Shown here in pieces: positions 17,518 through 26,800 of a stretch of DNA of 64,000 bases (position 1 is its first letter; every line of letters begins with the position of its first letter). Source of the DNA: Rothia koreensis (GTDB lineage Bacteria > Actinomycetota > Actinomycetes > Actinomycetales > Micrococcaceae); the NCBI RefSeq assembly GCF_004136575.1, contig NZ_NOIQ01000011.1, positions 1 through 64,000 of the forward strand, given 5' to 3'. Position numbers and translations under genes: made by a program. A model generated the notes under the pieces. That model was not told the origin of the DNA. It was given only the letters and a program-made list of their open reading frames with translations, and did not search any database.

Positions 17518-18456
17518 TCACATCAGGATCGTGGAAAAGGTGCCGATCCGTTCGAAGCCGACGGCCCGGTAGAGGGCCCGGGCAGGGCCGTTGTAGTCAT
17601 TGACGTAGAGGCTGATGCGCGGAAATCGGGGGGCGATGAGTTCGCAGGCCTGAGCGAGGAACGCTTCGGAGAGACCTCGTCCCCGAAGACGCGGGGCCAA
17701 CCACACGCCTTGCAACTGGCACATGTCCCCCGCGGTCAGCCCCAGGTCCGTTTTGAAGATCACGTTCCCCTCCGGGTCCGTGGCCAGCACGCTGCGTCCC
17801 GTCCTGGCCGAATCGAGGACTCGTTCCGTATACCCCTGCGGATTGCGCTCCATCGGCGAGTACCCGACTTCCTCCGTGAACATCGACACGCTCGCGGGCA
17901 GAAGAGCATCCAGGTCCTCGGCCACGGCCCACCGCACGGGCGAGAGACCACGCGCGGTCTCACGCTGCGCCGCGCGACGGGCCGCCTCGGGATCGGCCAG
18001 ACTCATGAAGGGCTGGTCGGGGCGCACGTCGAAAGGCAAGGGCATGCTTCCGCGAATTCTCTCCCACAGGGGCATGACCATGTCGGCCGGCCCGAAGACG
18101 GACGCCGGCTGTTTGCGGGTCCGCAGGACATAGTCCGCGACTCGGGGAAAATGCTGCCGTTCCAGGTGAATCGGAACCAGATTCGCCCCCAGCCAGAAGG
18201 CTCCGGCCAGCACCGGGAGACCGGCCTCCGCGCCACGTTCGGCGGGTTCGAAGACGCCGACAAAAGGCGAGGCCGAATGCATCCTGGTCAGGAACGATGG
18301 TCGGGGCAGACCAATGCGTTCGTAGTGTTCCAGGGGAAACAGATTCGCCAGGGGGCTGCGACCGATCAGGGAGAGGAGGTCGGCGTCGTCATCCACGGTC
18401 AGTGGACGCACGGTGGGGCCCGAGATGCGTTCGCCTCGCTGTGCCAAGAATTTCAC
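17518..18456 (-). CDS. GNAT acetyltransferase with N-terminal DUF4081
   Basis: A 312-aa protein: the N-terminal ~150 residues are DUF4081-like (VRPLTVDDDADLLSLIGRSP, FLTRMHSASPFVGVFEP), and the C-terminal half is a GNAT domain. The acetyl-CoA loop reads LAPRLRGRGLSEAFLAQA and the final strands LYVNDYNGPARALYRAVGFE. The gene starts at a GTG 19 bp after rseP and is usually found with rseP and proS in actinobacteria. The substrate is unknown. Confidence 0.85.
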   Translation of the reverse strand: MKFLAQRGERISGPTVRPLTVDDDADLLSLIGRSPLANLFPLEHYERIGLPRPSFLTRMHSASPFVGVFEPAERGAEAGLPVLAGAFWLGANLVPIHLERQHFPRVADYVLRTRKQPASVFGPADMVMPLWERIRGSMPLPFDVRPDQPFMSLADPEAARRAAQRETARGLSPVRWAVAEDLDALLPASVSMFTEEVGYSPMERNPQGYTERVLDSARTGRSVLATDPEGNVIFKTDLGLTAGDMCQLQGVWLAPRLRGRGLSEAFLAQACELIAPRFPRISLYVNDYNGPARALYRAVGFERIGTFSTILM

Positions 18457-18475
18457 GACGTCACTGCTTCCGGGG

Positions 18476-19837
18476 TCAGAAGATTTTCACCGGGTCGAAA
18501 ATGTCCGCGGCGATCAGCAGAACCGACATTCCCATGAAGGCCACGGCCACGACGTACGTCAGGGGCAACAAGCGAATGGGGTCGAAATGTCCGGGGTCCG
18601 CTCTTCTTCTCAACCTGGCCCAGAGCCTGCGTATTCCCTCCCACAGTGCGCCCGCGGCGTGTCCGCCGTCGAGCGGAAGCAACGGGATCAGGTTGAACAC
18701 GAAGAGGCTGAAGTTCAGGGTGCCCAGGACGGACACGATGTACCCGGCTTTGGCAGAGGTCGGGATGTCCTGGGTCGATGCCACCTCGCCGGCGACTCGG
18801 CCCACGCCGACCACCGACATCGGAGAATCGGCGGGACGCTCCTTCTGCGTGAAGAGGGCGACGCCGACGTCCCACACACGCACGGGGAGCTTGATGATCA
18901 CTCCTCCGATCTGGCCGAAGGTCTGCCCGATGACCGGCGGGATGTCCCCCACCGTTCCATCCCGCAATTCCTGTTCCGGCCCGATGCCGACGAACCCGAC
19001 GTCCTCCGTTTTGGGCGTGCCGTCGGCCTTCGTCTCCGGGACGCCGGCAGCGTTGGTGACCGGACGCTGCGTGATCATCGGAGTCATGCTCAATTGCACG
19101 TGCCTGCCGTCCCGATCGACGACGACCGGCACCTCCTGGTCACCGTGCTCGCGAATCAACCGGGTCAACTGGTCCCAGGATTCGATGTCCTGGTCGGCGA
19201 AGCGGATGATCCGGTCGCCAGGCTTCACCCCTGCATCGTGGGCCGGGGCCGCGGGGTCATCGGGTCCGCAATCGGTTCGCTGGGTGTCCCGACCCGCCTG
19301 GACCTTCTGGATGCATTCGTTGACCGATTCCACCTTGGTCGTCGGCTCGTTGGTGCCGAAGGAGAGCACCACGATGCTCAGGCACACGACGCCGATCAGA
19401 AGGTTCATCAACGGCCCGCCCAGCATGATGACGATCCGCTTCCAGATCGGCAACTGGTAGAACTGCCGGTTCTCGTCACCTGGTTGCAGGCGTTCGGCCT
19501 CCATGCTGCGGGTCTCCGCCGCCATCTGCTGGACGAGTCCCGTGGAGTCGCTCGTGATCTTGCGACCGTCCTTGTCCGGCGGGTACATCCCGATCATCGA
19601 GATGTATCCACCGAGCGGTACGGCCTTGACCCCGTACTCGGTCTCCCCCTTGCGCCGGGAGAACAGGGTCTTTCCGAATCCGATCATGTACTGGGTCACG
19701 CGCACGTTGAACAGCTTGGCCGGAATCAGGTGCCCCACCTCGTGCAGCGCGATGGATACAGCAATGCCCACCGCCATGACGAGCACACCGACCACAAACA
19801 TCAGCCACGAGCCGCCCAGGACTTGAGAAAGATCCAC
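18476..19837 (-). CDS. rseP: Site-2 (intramembrane) zinc metalloprotease, RseP/M50 family
   Basis: It cuts membrane-bound anti-sigma factors and similar proteins within the membrane. It has the HExxH active site in SIALHEVGHLIPAKLF near residue 33 and the third ligand region in NLIPLLPLDGGHA near the C-terminus. The PDZ domain includes GVKPGDRIIRFADQDIESWD. Three or four transmembrane helices are visible. At 453 aa it matches M. tuberculosis Rip1-type proteins. It starts at a GTG after GGGAGACTGT. No dxr or ispG is adjacent, although these often flank it; 19838-19963 holds no gene. Confidence 0.93.
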   Translation of the reverse strand: MDLSQVLGGSWLMFVVGVLVMAVGIAVSIALHEVGHLIPAKLFNVRVTQYMIGFGKTLFSRRKGETEYGVKAVPLGGYISMIGMYPPDKDGRKITSDSTGLVQQMAAETRSMEAERLQPGDENRQFYQLPIWKRIVIMLGGPLMNLLIGVVCLSIVVLSFGTNEPTTKVESVNECIQKVQAGRDTQRTDCGPDDPAAPAHDAGVKPGDRIIRFADQDIESWDQLTRLIREHGDQEVPVVVDRDGRHVQLSMTPMITQRPVTNAAGVPETKADGTPKTEDVGFVGIGPEQELRDGTVGDIPPVIGQTFGQIGGVIIKLPVRVWDVGVALFTQKERPADSPMSVVGVGRVAGEVASTQDIPTSAKAGYIVSVLGTLNFSLFVFNLIPLLPLDGGHAAGALWEGIRRLWARLRRRADPGHFDPIRLLPLTYVVAVAFMGMSVLLIAADIFDPVKIF

Positions 19838-19963
19838 ACAGTCTCCCGTTCATTTCTTGTGCGGACCGGTCATCGCCCGCGAGCTCGATTCTACGAGCAC
19901 CCGGAACGTTCCCGGTCGCTCCGCGCCGTGCCGTGCGCGAGTCCAGGCCCGGACGGCGCGCCC

Positions 19964-21046
19964 TCAGGCCGGATGAACCACCGCATCGGCAATGATTCGT
20001 GCGGTACGAGCGATTCCGGCCGATTGCACCCGCCCCTGGAAGGCGCGCGCCGTCGTCGTCACGGTGCCCTTGGGCTGACTGATCAGCAGGTCGCCGTCCG
20101 ACGTCGGGACGGCAAATTCATCGAGCAGGGTGCCTCCGAGCGCCGATGCCCCGCCGATCGCGACGGCCGCCGTCACGGGGATGGCATGGTGAAACACCCC
20201 CAGGGACGTCGTCCGCACCCCTACCTCGTGCGACCCCTCGGCGTGGTTCAGGCAGGAGACCTTGGGTATCGCCGCGCTCGCGGGCAACCCCATCCGCCGT
20301 CCCGCTTCCTTCCGCAGGACTTCGAGGCGATCCAGAACTTCGGTCCGGGCGTTGAGCTCCTCGGGCGTGGCCCCGGCGGGCAGTCCGACGTCCTCGGCCC
20401 GAACGAGGACCAAGGGGTTCGTGATATCGACGAGGCTCGCCTCGAGTCCTGCCTCCGGAAGAAAGGACACGGGTCCGCACGGCAGGGCAGCTCCGGTCTG
20501 CTCTCCGCCGGGCGCTTCGAATCGCATATCAATACGGGGTCCGTCGGCGAGCACCCCGGGCATCGAGAAGTCGCCGGACCGGGGCAGGACTCCCCCGGAG
20601 AGCTCGTGCTCGAGCTCGTAGACCGACCGGGTATTCATGTTCCACACCCGAACCGAGCAACGTTCGCCCACGCCACGGACCAGGCCACGGGACAAGGCGT
20701 AAGCGCTCGCGGCCGCGCTCAGGTTCCCGCAGTTGCCGCTCAGATCCACGTTGGGCCTCCGGGGATCGACCTGGGCGAACAGGGTCACCAGGTCGACGTC
20801 GTCCGGGCACCCCTCCGCTCCGGGCAGGCCGATGATGCCTTCCGGCACGTCCACGGCCATGATCTTGCTGTTCGACGACGCTCCGCCGCCCAGACCGTCG
20901 ACGGCCAAAGGGTCGGGGCTGCCGATGAGCGCCACGCACAGCGCGTCCCTCGCCGAAGGTTCCCGGGGCAGATCGCGGATTCTGAGGAATACGCCGCGGC
21001 TGGTCCCACCGCGGACGCTGGATACGGGCAATGCGTCGGTCGTCAT
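19964..21046 (-). CDS. PrpF/4-oxalomesaconate tautomerase family protein
   Basis: A 360-aa protein of the PrpF fold, related to diaminopimelate epimerase. Members isomerise double bonds in tricarboxylates: 2-methyl-aconitate (PrpF) or 4-oxalomesaconate (GalD/LigU). Typical motifs are SSVRGGTSRGVF, DGLGGGASSNSKI, VDLSGNCGNLSAA and IPKVSCLNHAEGSHEV. The ATG at 21046 has GAGAG 8 nt upstream; a GTG 9 bp earlier is the alternative. It lies 13 bp after the carrier gene and opposite pobA, which favours the protocatechuate/gallate (4-oxalomesaconate) role over the propionate one. That is inference: no ring-cleavage gene is in the window. Confidence 0.82.
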   Translation of the reverse strand: MTTDALPVSSVRGGTSRGVFLRIRDLPREPSARDALCVALIGSPDPLAVDGLGGGASSNSKIMAVDVPEGIIGLPGAEGCPDDVDLVTLFAQVDPRRPNVDLSGNCGNLSAAASAYALSRGLVRGVGERCSVRVWNMNTRSVYELEHELSGGVLPRSGDFSMPGVLADGPRIDMRFEAPGGEQTGAALPCGPVSFLPEAGLEASLVDITNPLVLVRAEDVGLPAGATPEELNARTEVLDRLEVLRKEAGRRMGLPASAAIPKVSCLNHAEGSHEVGVRTTSLGVFHHAIPVTAAVAIGGASALGGTLLDEFAVPTSDGDLLISQPKGTVTTTARAFQGRVQSAGIARTARIIADAVVHPA

Positions 21047-21059
21047 GGTGACCACTCTC

Positions 21060-22325
21060 TCAGAGGCCCAGTGCCAGCGGTATGACGGCGAGGATCCCGG
21101 GCACGACGATCGTCATGCCCAGCGAGGTCGCGAGGAACATCCTGAAGACGTCGTTCTGCTTGTCCTGTTGCGCGTTGGCGACCACGAGTGTTCCGGCGAT
21201 GTGGATCGGGTTCATCACCATGAGACCGGAAGGCACCGCAACCGCCGCCACGATCCAAAAGATATGCGGGGAATCCGCGAAGAAACCGAAGACCAGGGGC
21301 ATGGTCAGGCTCAGCACGCCCAGGGCGGAGGACTCCACATTGCACAGGACCGCGGTCAGGTAGGCCAGGACCAGGAGGAGAATCGCCCCCGAGGCCACGC
21401 CGCTCATCGAGTTCTGGATCGAGTCGATGGTTCCCACGGATTCCAGGAGACCGAGATACGTCAGCAGGCCACCGATCAGCAGTGTCGCTCCCCACGGGAC
21501 GCGCCCCAGCATCTCCTTCTGCTCCGGGTGGAAAATCAGCTGCAACACGGCGGTGACCGCCATGGCGGTGAGCCCGACGTCGAACCCGAAGGCGATCACG
21601 CAGACCACGAACAGGACCAGACCGATGATCGATGCCACCGCGTAGGCAGTGTTGATCGATTCGGAGCTGGAGCCGGCGCCTTCCTCGACCTGTGAGGCGC
21701 GTGGTTCGACGAGTGCCTTGCCTCGCTTGGCCAGGTTCCGGAAGAGCACCTGGAGGGCCGCGAGCGCGACGGCGGTGACCACGACGGCCACGAGCCACAG
21801 GCCCCAGCCCGAGTAGGAGACGCCGGCCTTGCTCGCCAGGTGCTGGAGGGTGGCTCCTGTGGGGTTCAGGGGCGACATCCCCAAGCCGATGGCCCCCATG
21901 ATCACGCCCAAGGCGTTGATCAAGTACGTACCGGGGTAGGTCACGGAGACGAATGCGATGATCGGAACCAGGATTGCTACCGGCCCCGTGCTGAAGATTC
22001 CGACGGTCGAGAGGAATCCGCCGAGCAGGAAGCCGACCCATGGAATCAGGCCGTGGCGCGGCCCAACCAGTGTGAAGACTCCGTTGATGATCCATCGGAT
22101 CGCCCCGCTGAGCTCCAGATGGCTGAACATCAGGGAAACGCCGATGATCAGCACCACCAGATCGGCGGGGAAGCTCTTGTACACCTCGTCCGCGGAGGCT
22201 CCGGAGACGATGAGCAGCACGAAAGTCGCGCACAGGGAGAGAATCCCGATGTTGATCTTTTTCCACACGGCCCCGATCAGGACCAGGATGAGCAGGACCA
22301 GGGAAACGGTCTGGGGCAGAGTCAA
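21060..22325 (-). CDS. SLC13/MatC-like dicarboxylate or aromatic-acid carrier
   Basis: A 421-aa transporter with about 11-12 hydrophobic segments. It resembles the dicarboxylate carrier MatC N-terminal family and the wider ion-transporter superfamily (LGLGMSPLNPTGATLQHLAS; LTMPLVFGFFADSPHIFWIV; LMVMNPIHIAGTLVVANAQ). I place the start at the TTG at 22325: GGAGAG lies just upstream and the protein then begins LTLPQTVSLVLLILVLIGAV. A longer open frame reaches 22469 but its N-terminus is not transporter-like. It is co-directional with prpF and divergent from pobA, so it probably imports a substrate or intermediate of that pathway. Confidence 0.78.
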   Translation of the reverse strand: MTLPQTVSLVLLILVLIGAVWKKINIGILSLCATFVLLIVSGASADEVYKSFPADLVVLIIGVSLMFSHLELSGAIRWIINGVFTLVGPRHGLIPWVGFLLGGFLSTVGIFSTGPVAILVPIIAFVSVTYPGTYLINALGVIMGAIGLGMSPLNPTGATLQHLASKAGVSYSGWGLWLVAVVVTAVALAALQVLFRNLAKRGKALVEPRASQVEEGAGSSSESINTAYAVASIIGLVLFVVCVIAFGFDVGLTAMAVTAVLQLIFHPEQKEMLGRVPWGATLLIGGLLTYLGLLESVGTIDSIQNSMSGVASGAILLLVLAYLTAVLCNVESSALGVLSLTMPLVFGFFADSPHIFWIVAAVAVPSGLMVMNPIHIAGTLVVANAQQDKQNDVFRMFLATSLGMTIVVPGILAVIPLALGL

Positions 22326-22654
22326 GAATCTCTCCAAAGTCAGCGTCGAAGAAGGTGAGGGCCGTTCGGGACCGTTCGCCCGCACCAGGGAAGAGTTCAG
22401 TCGGTTCGACGCCCGAAGGCGGATGCCGGACTCCTCGTGGGGAACGATGGGTGGCGAGGCCCAAGTCACCGTATCAGCAGAGACACTTCGCCTCGGAATG
22501 CATTAAGTTGCGATCCCCGGTCCTCGGCGGGGACCGAGCATGCGGAGCATACCGCTCCCCGTCCGCCCTCGAGGCGGCTTGTTCGGCATGCGAACGAGCG
22601 TTGGGCGATCTCACCCATCAGATGTGAGCTGGAACAAACGTCGAAAGGAGAATT
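22326..22654. promoter_or_regulatory. Divergent control region between carrier and pobA
   Basis: There is no gene in these 329 bp. It must carry promoters for pobA and for the carrier-prpF pair. A dyad GTTCG-GCATG-CGAAC lies at 22581-22595, and a second, CTCAC-N9-GTGAG, at 22610-22628 just before the pobA ribosome-binding site (AAAGGAG). Either could bind a catabolic regulator such as an IclR or LysR type; no regulator gene is adjacent. I see no convincing -35/-10 pair. Confidence 0.4.
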
Positions 22655-23851
22655 ATGTCGGACCGGTCGGTGGACGTCGCCATCATAGGAGCAGGCCCTG
22701 CCGGCCTCATGCTCGCCCACCTGTTGCGCCGCGAGGGGTTGTCCACGGTCACTGTCGATTCTCGGGGCGAGGAAGAAATCCATCGGACGCACCGGGCAGG
22801 GATTCTGGAACACGCGTCCGTCGAGATGCTCGCCCACGAAGACCTCGGGTCACGGGTGCTGTCCGAAGGACACCGGCACGACGGCATCGATCTGCGTTTC
22901 GACGGAGAGTCCCATCGGGTCGACTTCCGCGAACTGGTCGGCGAATCGGTCTGGTTGTATCCGCAGAACGAGGTCTTCCACGATCTGGCCTCGGCCGCAC
23001 ACCATCACACCATGGACGTCCGGTACGAAGTCTCCGAGGCTCACCCCCTGGACATCGACTCCGAGAATCCTGGGATACGTTTCGTGGAATCGGACGGGTC
23101 CAGCCGAGTGGTCCGTGCCCGGTACGTCGTGGGCGCCGACGGGTCACGATCCGTGTGCCGCAACGCCATTCCGGAGCATCGGCGCACGCATTCGTCGACC
23201 ACCTACCCCTTTGCCTGGTTCGGGATCCTGGCCACCGCCGCCCCGAGCGCCCCTGAGCTCATCTACGCCCGGTCCCCTCGCGGCTTCGCACTCATCTCAC
23301 AGCGCAGCGCGGACGTACAGCGCATGTATTTCCAGTGCGACCCGGACACCGACCCTGATGCATGGAGCGACGAGGACATTTGGAACGAACTCCAAAAACG
23401 CATCGACGGTCCGGATCACCTGGAACTGAAAACCGGGCCCATCTTCGAGAAGACCGTGCTCAAGTTCCGGTCCTTCGTGTGCGATCCCATGAGATACGAG
23501 CGGTTGGTCCTGGCCGGTGACGCCGCGCACACGGTTCCGCCCACGGGTGCCAAGGGCCTCAACCTGGCGCTCGCGGATGTTCGGGTTCTCGCCCCGGCCC
23601 TGGCCTCGGCGGTCCGAGGCAACAGCGCTTTGCTGGACGAGTACTCCTCGACCGCCCTCTCACGGGTCTGGAAGGCGCAGAACTTCTCCTACTGGATGAC
23701 CGGGATGCTGCACCAGGACCCTGAGGAGAGCACCTTCGCCTCCGCGAGACACCGAGGAGAGCTGCGATCCGTGGTCGATTCCGTGCACGGTCAGGCTTTC
23801 CTCGCCGAGCAGTACACGGGGTGGCCGGACATCCCGACCACATCCGGCTGA
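22655..23851 (+). CDS. pobA: 4-Hydroxybenzoate 3-monooxygenase
   Basis: A flavoprotein that converts 4-hydroxybenzoate to protocatechuate using NAD(P)H and oxygen. It has 398 aa. The FAD Rossmann motif is AIIGAGPAGLMLAHLL (9-24). The PobA-specific RTHRAGILEH follows at about 48. The DG motif VVGADGSRSVCR, the YPFAWFGILA stretch and the second FAD motif LVLAGDAAHTVPPTGAKG (GDAAH 288-292) are all present, and FSYWMTGMLH near the end is typical of PobA. The ATG has AAAGGAG 6 nt upstream. It is divergent from the carrier/prpF pair. No protocatechuate dioxygenase genes are in the window. Confidence 0.92.
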   Translation: MSDRSVDVAIIGAGPAGLMLAHLLRREGLSTVTVDSRGEEEIHRTHRAGILEHASVEMLAHEDLGSRVLSEGHRHDGIDLRFDGESHRVDFRELVGESVWLYPQNEVFHDLASAAHHHTMDVRYEVSEAHPLDIDSENPGIRFVESDGSSRVVRARYVVGADGSRSVCRNAIPEHRRTHSSTTYPFAWFGILATAAPSAPELIYARSPRGFALISQRSADVQRMYFQCDPDTDPDAWSDEDIWNELQKRIDGPDHLELKTGPIFEKTVLKFRSFVCDPMRYERLVLAGDAAHTVPPTGAKGLNLALADVRVLAPALASAVRGNSALLDEYSSTALSRVWKAQNFSYWMTGMLHQDPEESTFASARHRGELRSVVDSVHGQAFLAEQYTGWPDIPTTSG

Positions 23852-23852
23852 C

Positions 23853-24776
23853 CTATCCGAGGTCGGCCAGTGTCCGGGAATAGCCGTAATCGGTCTCGGC
23901 GTCCTTGGCCAGTTGCCAATAGGACAGCTTGGACGCTCCCTGCTCGACGGCATAGCTCTGGAGCTCCCTGGCGTTCTCCTGGGTGAAGTCCTGCTGGTTG
24001 GCGCTCTCGCCCATACTGAAGGTCACTCCGAGTCCCGGACGTTGCTCGCCGTACAGCTCCGCCAGCTGCGCGTTGGTCCCGTCGATGGCGTATTTCCCGG
24101 AACGGACGGTGTCCTGCTCCTTGCCGAAGTCCATCGTCATGATGTTCACGGTGTTGACAGACACGCCCTTGGTCGCCGCATCGGACAGCACGCCCTGGGC
24201 GTCCGGGCCCAATCCTCTCGGCTCGACAGGGAAGGTGTAATCGACCGTGACTCCGGGCCGTTCCTGCTGGAGCTGGGCCAGTGCCTGGTTGCGGCGCTGG
24301 TTGGCGGCGTCGTCCTTCTGGGCACCTTGCTCGAGGTCGAAGTCGAGGTGCGTGACACCGTAGGTGTCCACGACCTGCCTGTAGGCATCGGTGATGCGGC
24401 CGACGTCGTCGCACGTGTGGGCCAAGAGGTTGTCCCGGTTGCCTGCTCCACCGAAGGAGATCGTGGCCGCGCCACCGGCCTGCTGGTACTGCGCGATCTG
24501 TTCCTGGAGATACCCCGGCCCCTGCCCGGCGGCCGCGTCCCACTGGAGCTCGCAGCTTCCGGGTCGCGCGTTGAGGAATGCCAGGGTCGCCGCGGAGACG
24601 CCGGTGGCGGCCTGGTTTTCCTGCAACGTGTGGACGTTGGACTGGCTGACGTTGAGGTACGGCGAGATCTCGTGTGAGGCCGGGGCCGCCTCCGATGCTT
24701 GGGCCGCCGGACCTGCGAGGCCCAGAACGCTGGTGCCCAGGAGCCCGGAGACGATGACCGTGCGGGAGAGCTTCAT
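23853..24776 (-). CDS. Secreted glycoside hydrolase family 18-like protein
   Basis: A 307-aa exported protein. The signal peptide is KLSRTVIVSGLLGTSVLGLA with cleavage near AAQAS. The mature part reads like a GH18 (chitinase/endo-N-acetylglucosaminidase) barrel: ATISFGGAGN is the SxGG strand, and HLDFDLEQG supplies DxxE-type acidic residues in the position of the catalytic DxxDxDxE motif, but with one Asp fewer. IMTMDFG and LSYWQLAKD match later barrel strands. The ATG at 24776 is preceded by AAGGA. It is convergent with pobA, with a 1-bp gap between the stops. Enzyme activity is likely but not certain. Confidence 0.75.
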   Translation of the reverse strand: MKLSRTVIVSGLLGTSVLGLAGPAAQASEAAPASHEISPYLNVSQSNVHTLQENQAATGVSAATLAFLNARPGSCELQWDAAAGQGPGYLQEQIAQYQQAGGAATISFGGAGNRDNLLAHTCDDVGRITDAYRQVVDTYGVTHLDFDLEQGAQKDDAANQRRNQALAQLQQERPGVTVDYTFPVEPRGLGPDAQGVLSDAATKGVSVNTVNIMTMDFGKEQDTVRSGKYAIDGTNAQLAELYGEQRPGLGVTFSMGESANQQDFTQENARELQSYAVEQGASKLSYWQLAKDAETDYGYSRTLADLG

Positions 24777-24842
24777 GGTGATCCTTTCGACAGTCGGCGA
24801 TACCGACGGTACCGGAGACACCTCGCCCAATCCTGGTGCGGC

Positions 24843-26699
24843 CTAGCCGACGATGCCGAATTTCTTGAGTCGCTGCCGATCCGCGGCCGTGGCGGACATC
24901 TGCAGTTCCAGCAACTCGGAATAGATGCCGCCCGAGGTCGCGAGCTCGCTCGGCGTGCCGACTTCCCTGATCCGCCCGTTCTCGAGCGTCACGATGCGGT
25001 CGACGGCCGAGATCGTCGACAATCGGTGCGCAATGATCAGGCTGGTTCTCCCGATCATCAACCGGTCCAGCGCCTCCTGCACCACGCGTTCGGACCGGGT
25101 GTCCAGCGCGCTGGTGGCCTCGTCGAGAATCAGGATCGGTGCGTCCTTGAGAATTGCGCGGGCGACCGCAATCCTCTGCTTCTGTCCGCCCGAGAGCTTG
25201 AGGCCGCGTTCGCCGATCAGGGAATCGTAGCCGTCGGCAAACTGCTGGACGAAGACATCGGCGTTGGCCTGCTTCGCGGCCTCCACGATCTCCTCCCGCG
25301 TGGCCTGGGGCCTCGCATAGGCGATGTTCTCGGCAATGGTTCCGGAGAACAAGGAAGCATCCTGGAACACCATGCCCATGGCCTCGCGCATTTGCCCCAG
25401 GGTCGAGGTCGAGGTGTCGAATCCCGCGACCGTCACCCGGCCTTCGGTGGGGATGTACAGGCCCTGGAGGAGGGACATCAGGGTGGATTTCCCGCCCCCG
25501 GACTCGCCCACGAAGGCCACTTTCTCGCCCCGGGAGACGGCCAGATTGATGTCCTGGAGAACGGCCTGCTCGCCGTCGTAGGCGAAGGCAACGTCTTCGA
25601 AAGTGATGACCGGGTCGGGAAGGCTCTCCGACGAATTCGACATCGGGGCCCGCTCCTCGCGGCCGTCGGGCGAGACTCGGTCGATCGTGCCGGTCACCGT
25701 CGGGGCAACCACGGAGCCCGAGCGCGGATCGTCCGGCAGGCTCATGACCTCGAAATATTCGCGGGATCCGGCGATCGCGCGCTGCGCCGAGTCGATGATC
25801 CACGAGAGCATCGCGACAGGCTGGGAAGCCATCGCCATCAGCTGGATCATCAGCACCATGTCGCCGAGGGAGAAATCGCCTTCGAGGGTCTTCCAGAAGA
25901 TCAGCAGGTACATCAGGAAGAACACGATGTTCAGCGCCGACCTGCGGAAGTTGTCCATGCGGTGCCAATGCCGCGACTGGTCCTTGGTCAGTGACACGGT
26001 GTCCGTGAAATGCCGGGTGAAGGCCGCGAGTTCCCTGGCCTGCGTACCGAAGGACTTGACCACCCTCAGCTGCGAGATCACTTCGTTGAATCGTCCGCCC
26101 GCCAGGTCGATGTGCTCGTTCTTGTCGCGTTCCCAAACCTGCCACTTCCGGCTGGTCAGGCCGGTGAGCCACAAATAGGTCGGGTAGATCACGAGCAGCA
26201 GGAGGGCCAACGGCCAGTAGTAGACGAACATGATGATGAGCACCGCGATCGTCGTGATGATGGTCGAGAAGAAGTTGTTCGACATCGACTTGATGAAGAA
26301 CGTGACTTCCGCGATCGACCTGTTGAGGCGGGAGACCACGGACCCGGTCAGCTGGGTGTCGAAGTAGCTCTGCGGCAGGCTCAACAATTTGTGGAAGTAC
26401 CGGGTCGACAGAAGGGACCGCATGCGTTGCCCCATGATGTCGCCCAGGTATCCGCCGTAATTCGAGATGAACGTGCTGAACAACTGCATGACCAGGTACA
26501 GCCCGGCGAACGTGAAAATGATGCGGACGGTCGACTCGCCGTGCCCGTTGAGAGCCGCGACGACGGCGTCGGTCGCGAACTTCAGCACGAAGGGTGTGGC
26601 GAGCGACCCGACCGCCGTGAGCACCGAACAGATCAGGATGCCGAGGTAGAAGGGCCAGAGCGAGCCGGTGGCCCTCATGATGCGAGCAATGCTGCGCAT
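24843..26699 (-). CDS. ABC transporter, fused permease and ATPase (type IV exporter half)
   Basis: A 618-aa half-transporter: an N-terminal six-helix ABC transmembrane domain (about 1-310), then a nucleotide-binding domain. It has Walker A GESGGGKST, Q-loop MVFQDASLFSGT, signature LSGGQKQR, Walker B ILILDEATSALD and switch IAHRLSTI. The linker (RSGSVVAPTVTGTIDRVSPD) is unusually long. The ATG at 26699 has AGGAG 7 nt upstream; an in-frame ATG further up lacks one. Only one half is encoded, so it should work as a homodimer. The substrate (lipid, peptide or drug) is unknown. Confidence 0.9.
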   Translation of the reverse strand: MRSIARIMRATGSLWPFYLGILICSVLTAVGSLATPFVLKFATDAVVAALNGHGESTVRIIFTFAGLYLVMQLFSTFISNYGGYLGDIMGQRMRSLLSTRYFHKLLSLPQSYFDTQLTGSVVSRLNRSIAEVTFFIKSMSNNFFSTIITTIAVLIIMFVYYWPLALLLLVIYPTYLWLTGLTSRKWQVWERDKNEHIDLAGGRFNEVISQLRVVKSFGTQARELAAFTRHFTDTVSLTKDQSRHWHRMDNFRRSALNIVFFLMYLLIFWKTLEGDFSLGDMVLMIQLMAMASQPVAMLSWIIDSAQRAIAGSREYFEVMSLPDDPRSGSVVAPTVTGTIDRVSPDGREERAPMSNSSESLPDPVITFEDVAFAYDGEQAVLQDINLAVSRGEKVAFVGESGGGKSTLMSLLQGLYIPTEGRVTVAGFDTSTSTLGQMREAMGMVFQDASLFSGTIAENIAYARPQATREEIVEAAKQANADVFVQQFADGYDSLIGERGLKLSGGQKQRIAVARAILKDAPILILDEATSALDTRSERVVQEALDRLMIGRTSLIIAHRLSTISAVDRIVTLENGRIREVGTPSELATSGGIYSELLELQMSATAADRQRLKKFGIVG

Positions 26700-26800
26700 A
26701 GACTTCTCCTTCCAGAGCACGGCGCCGCGGTGTCGGAAGGGTCACGGCGGTCGTCGGACGATGTGATCAGCGTCCGCGGTCGTCGACCGCCGGGGCGCAA

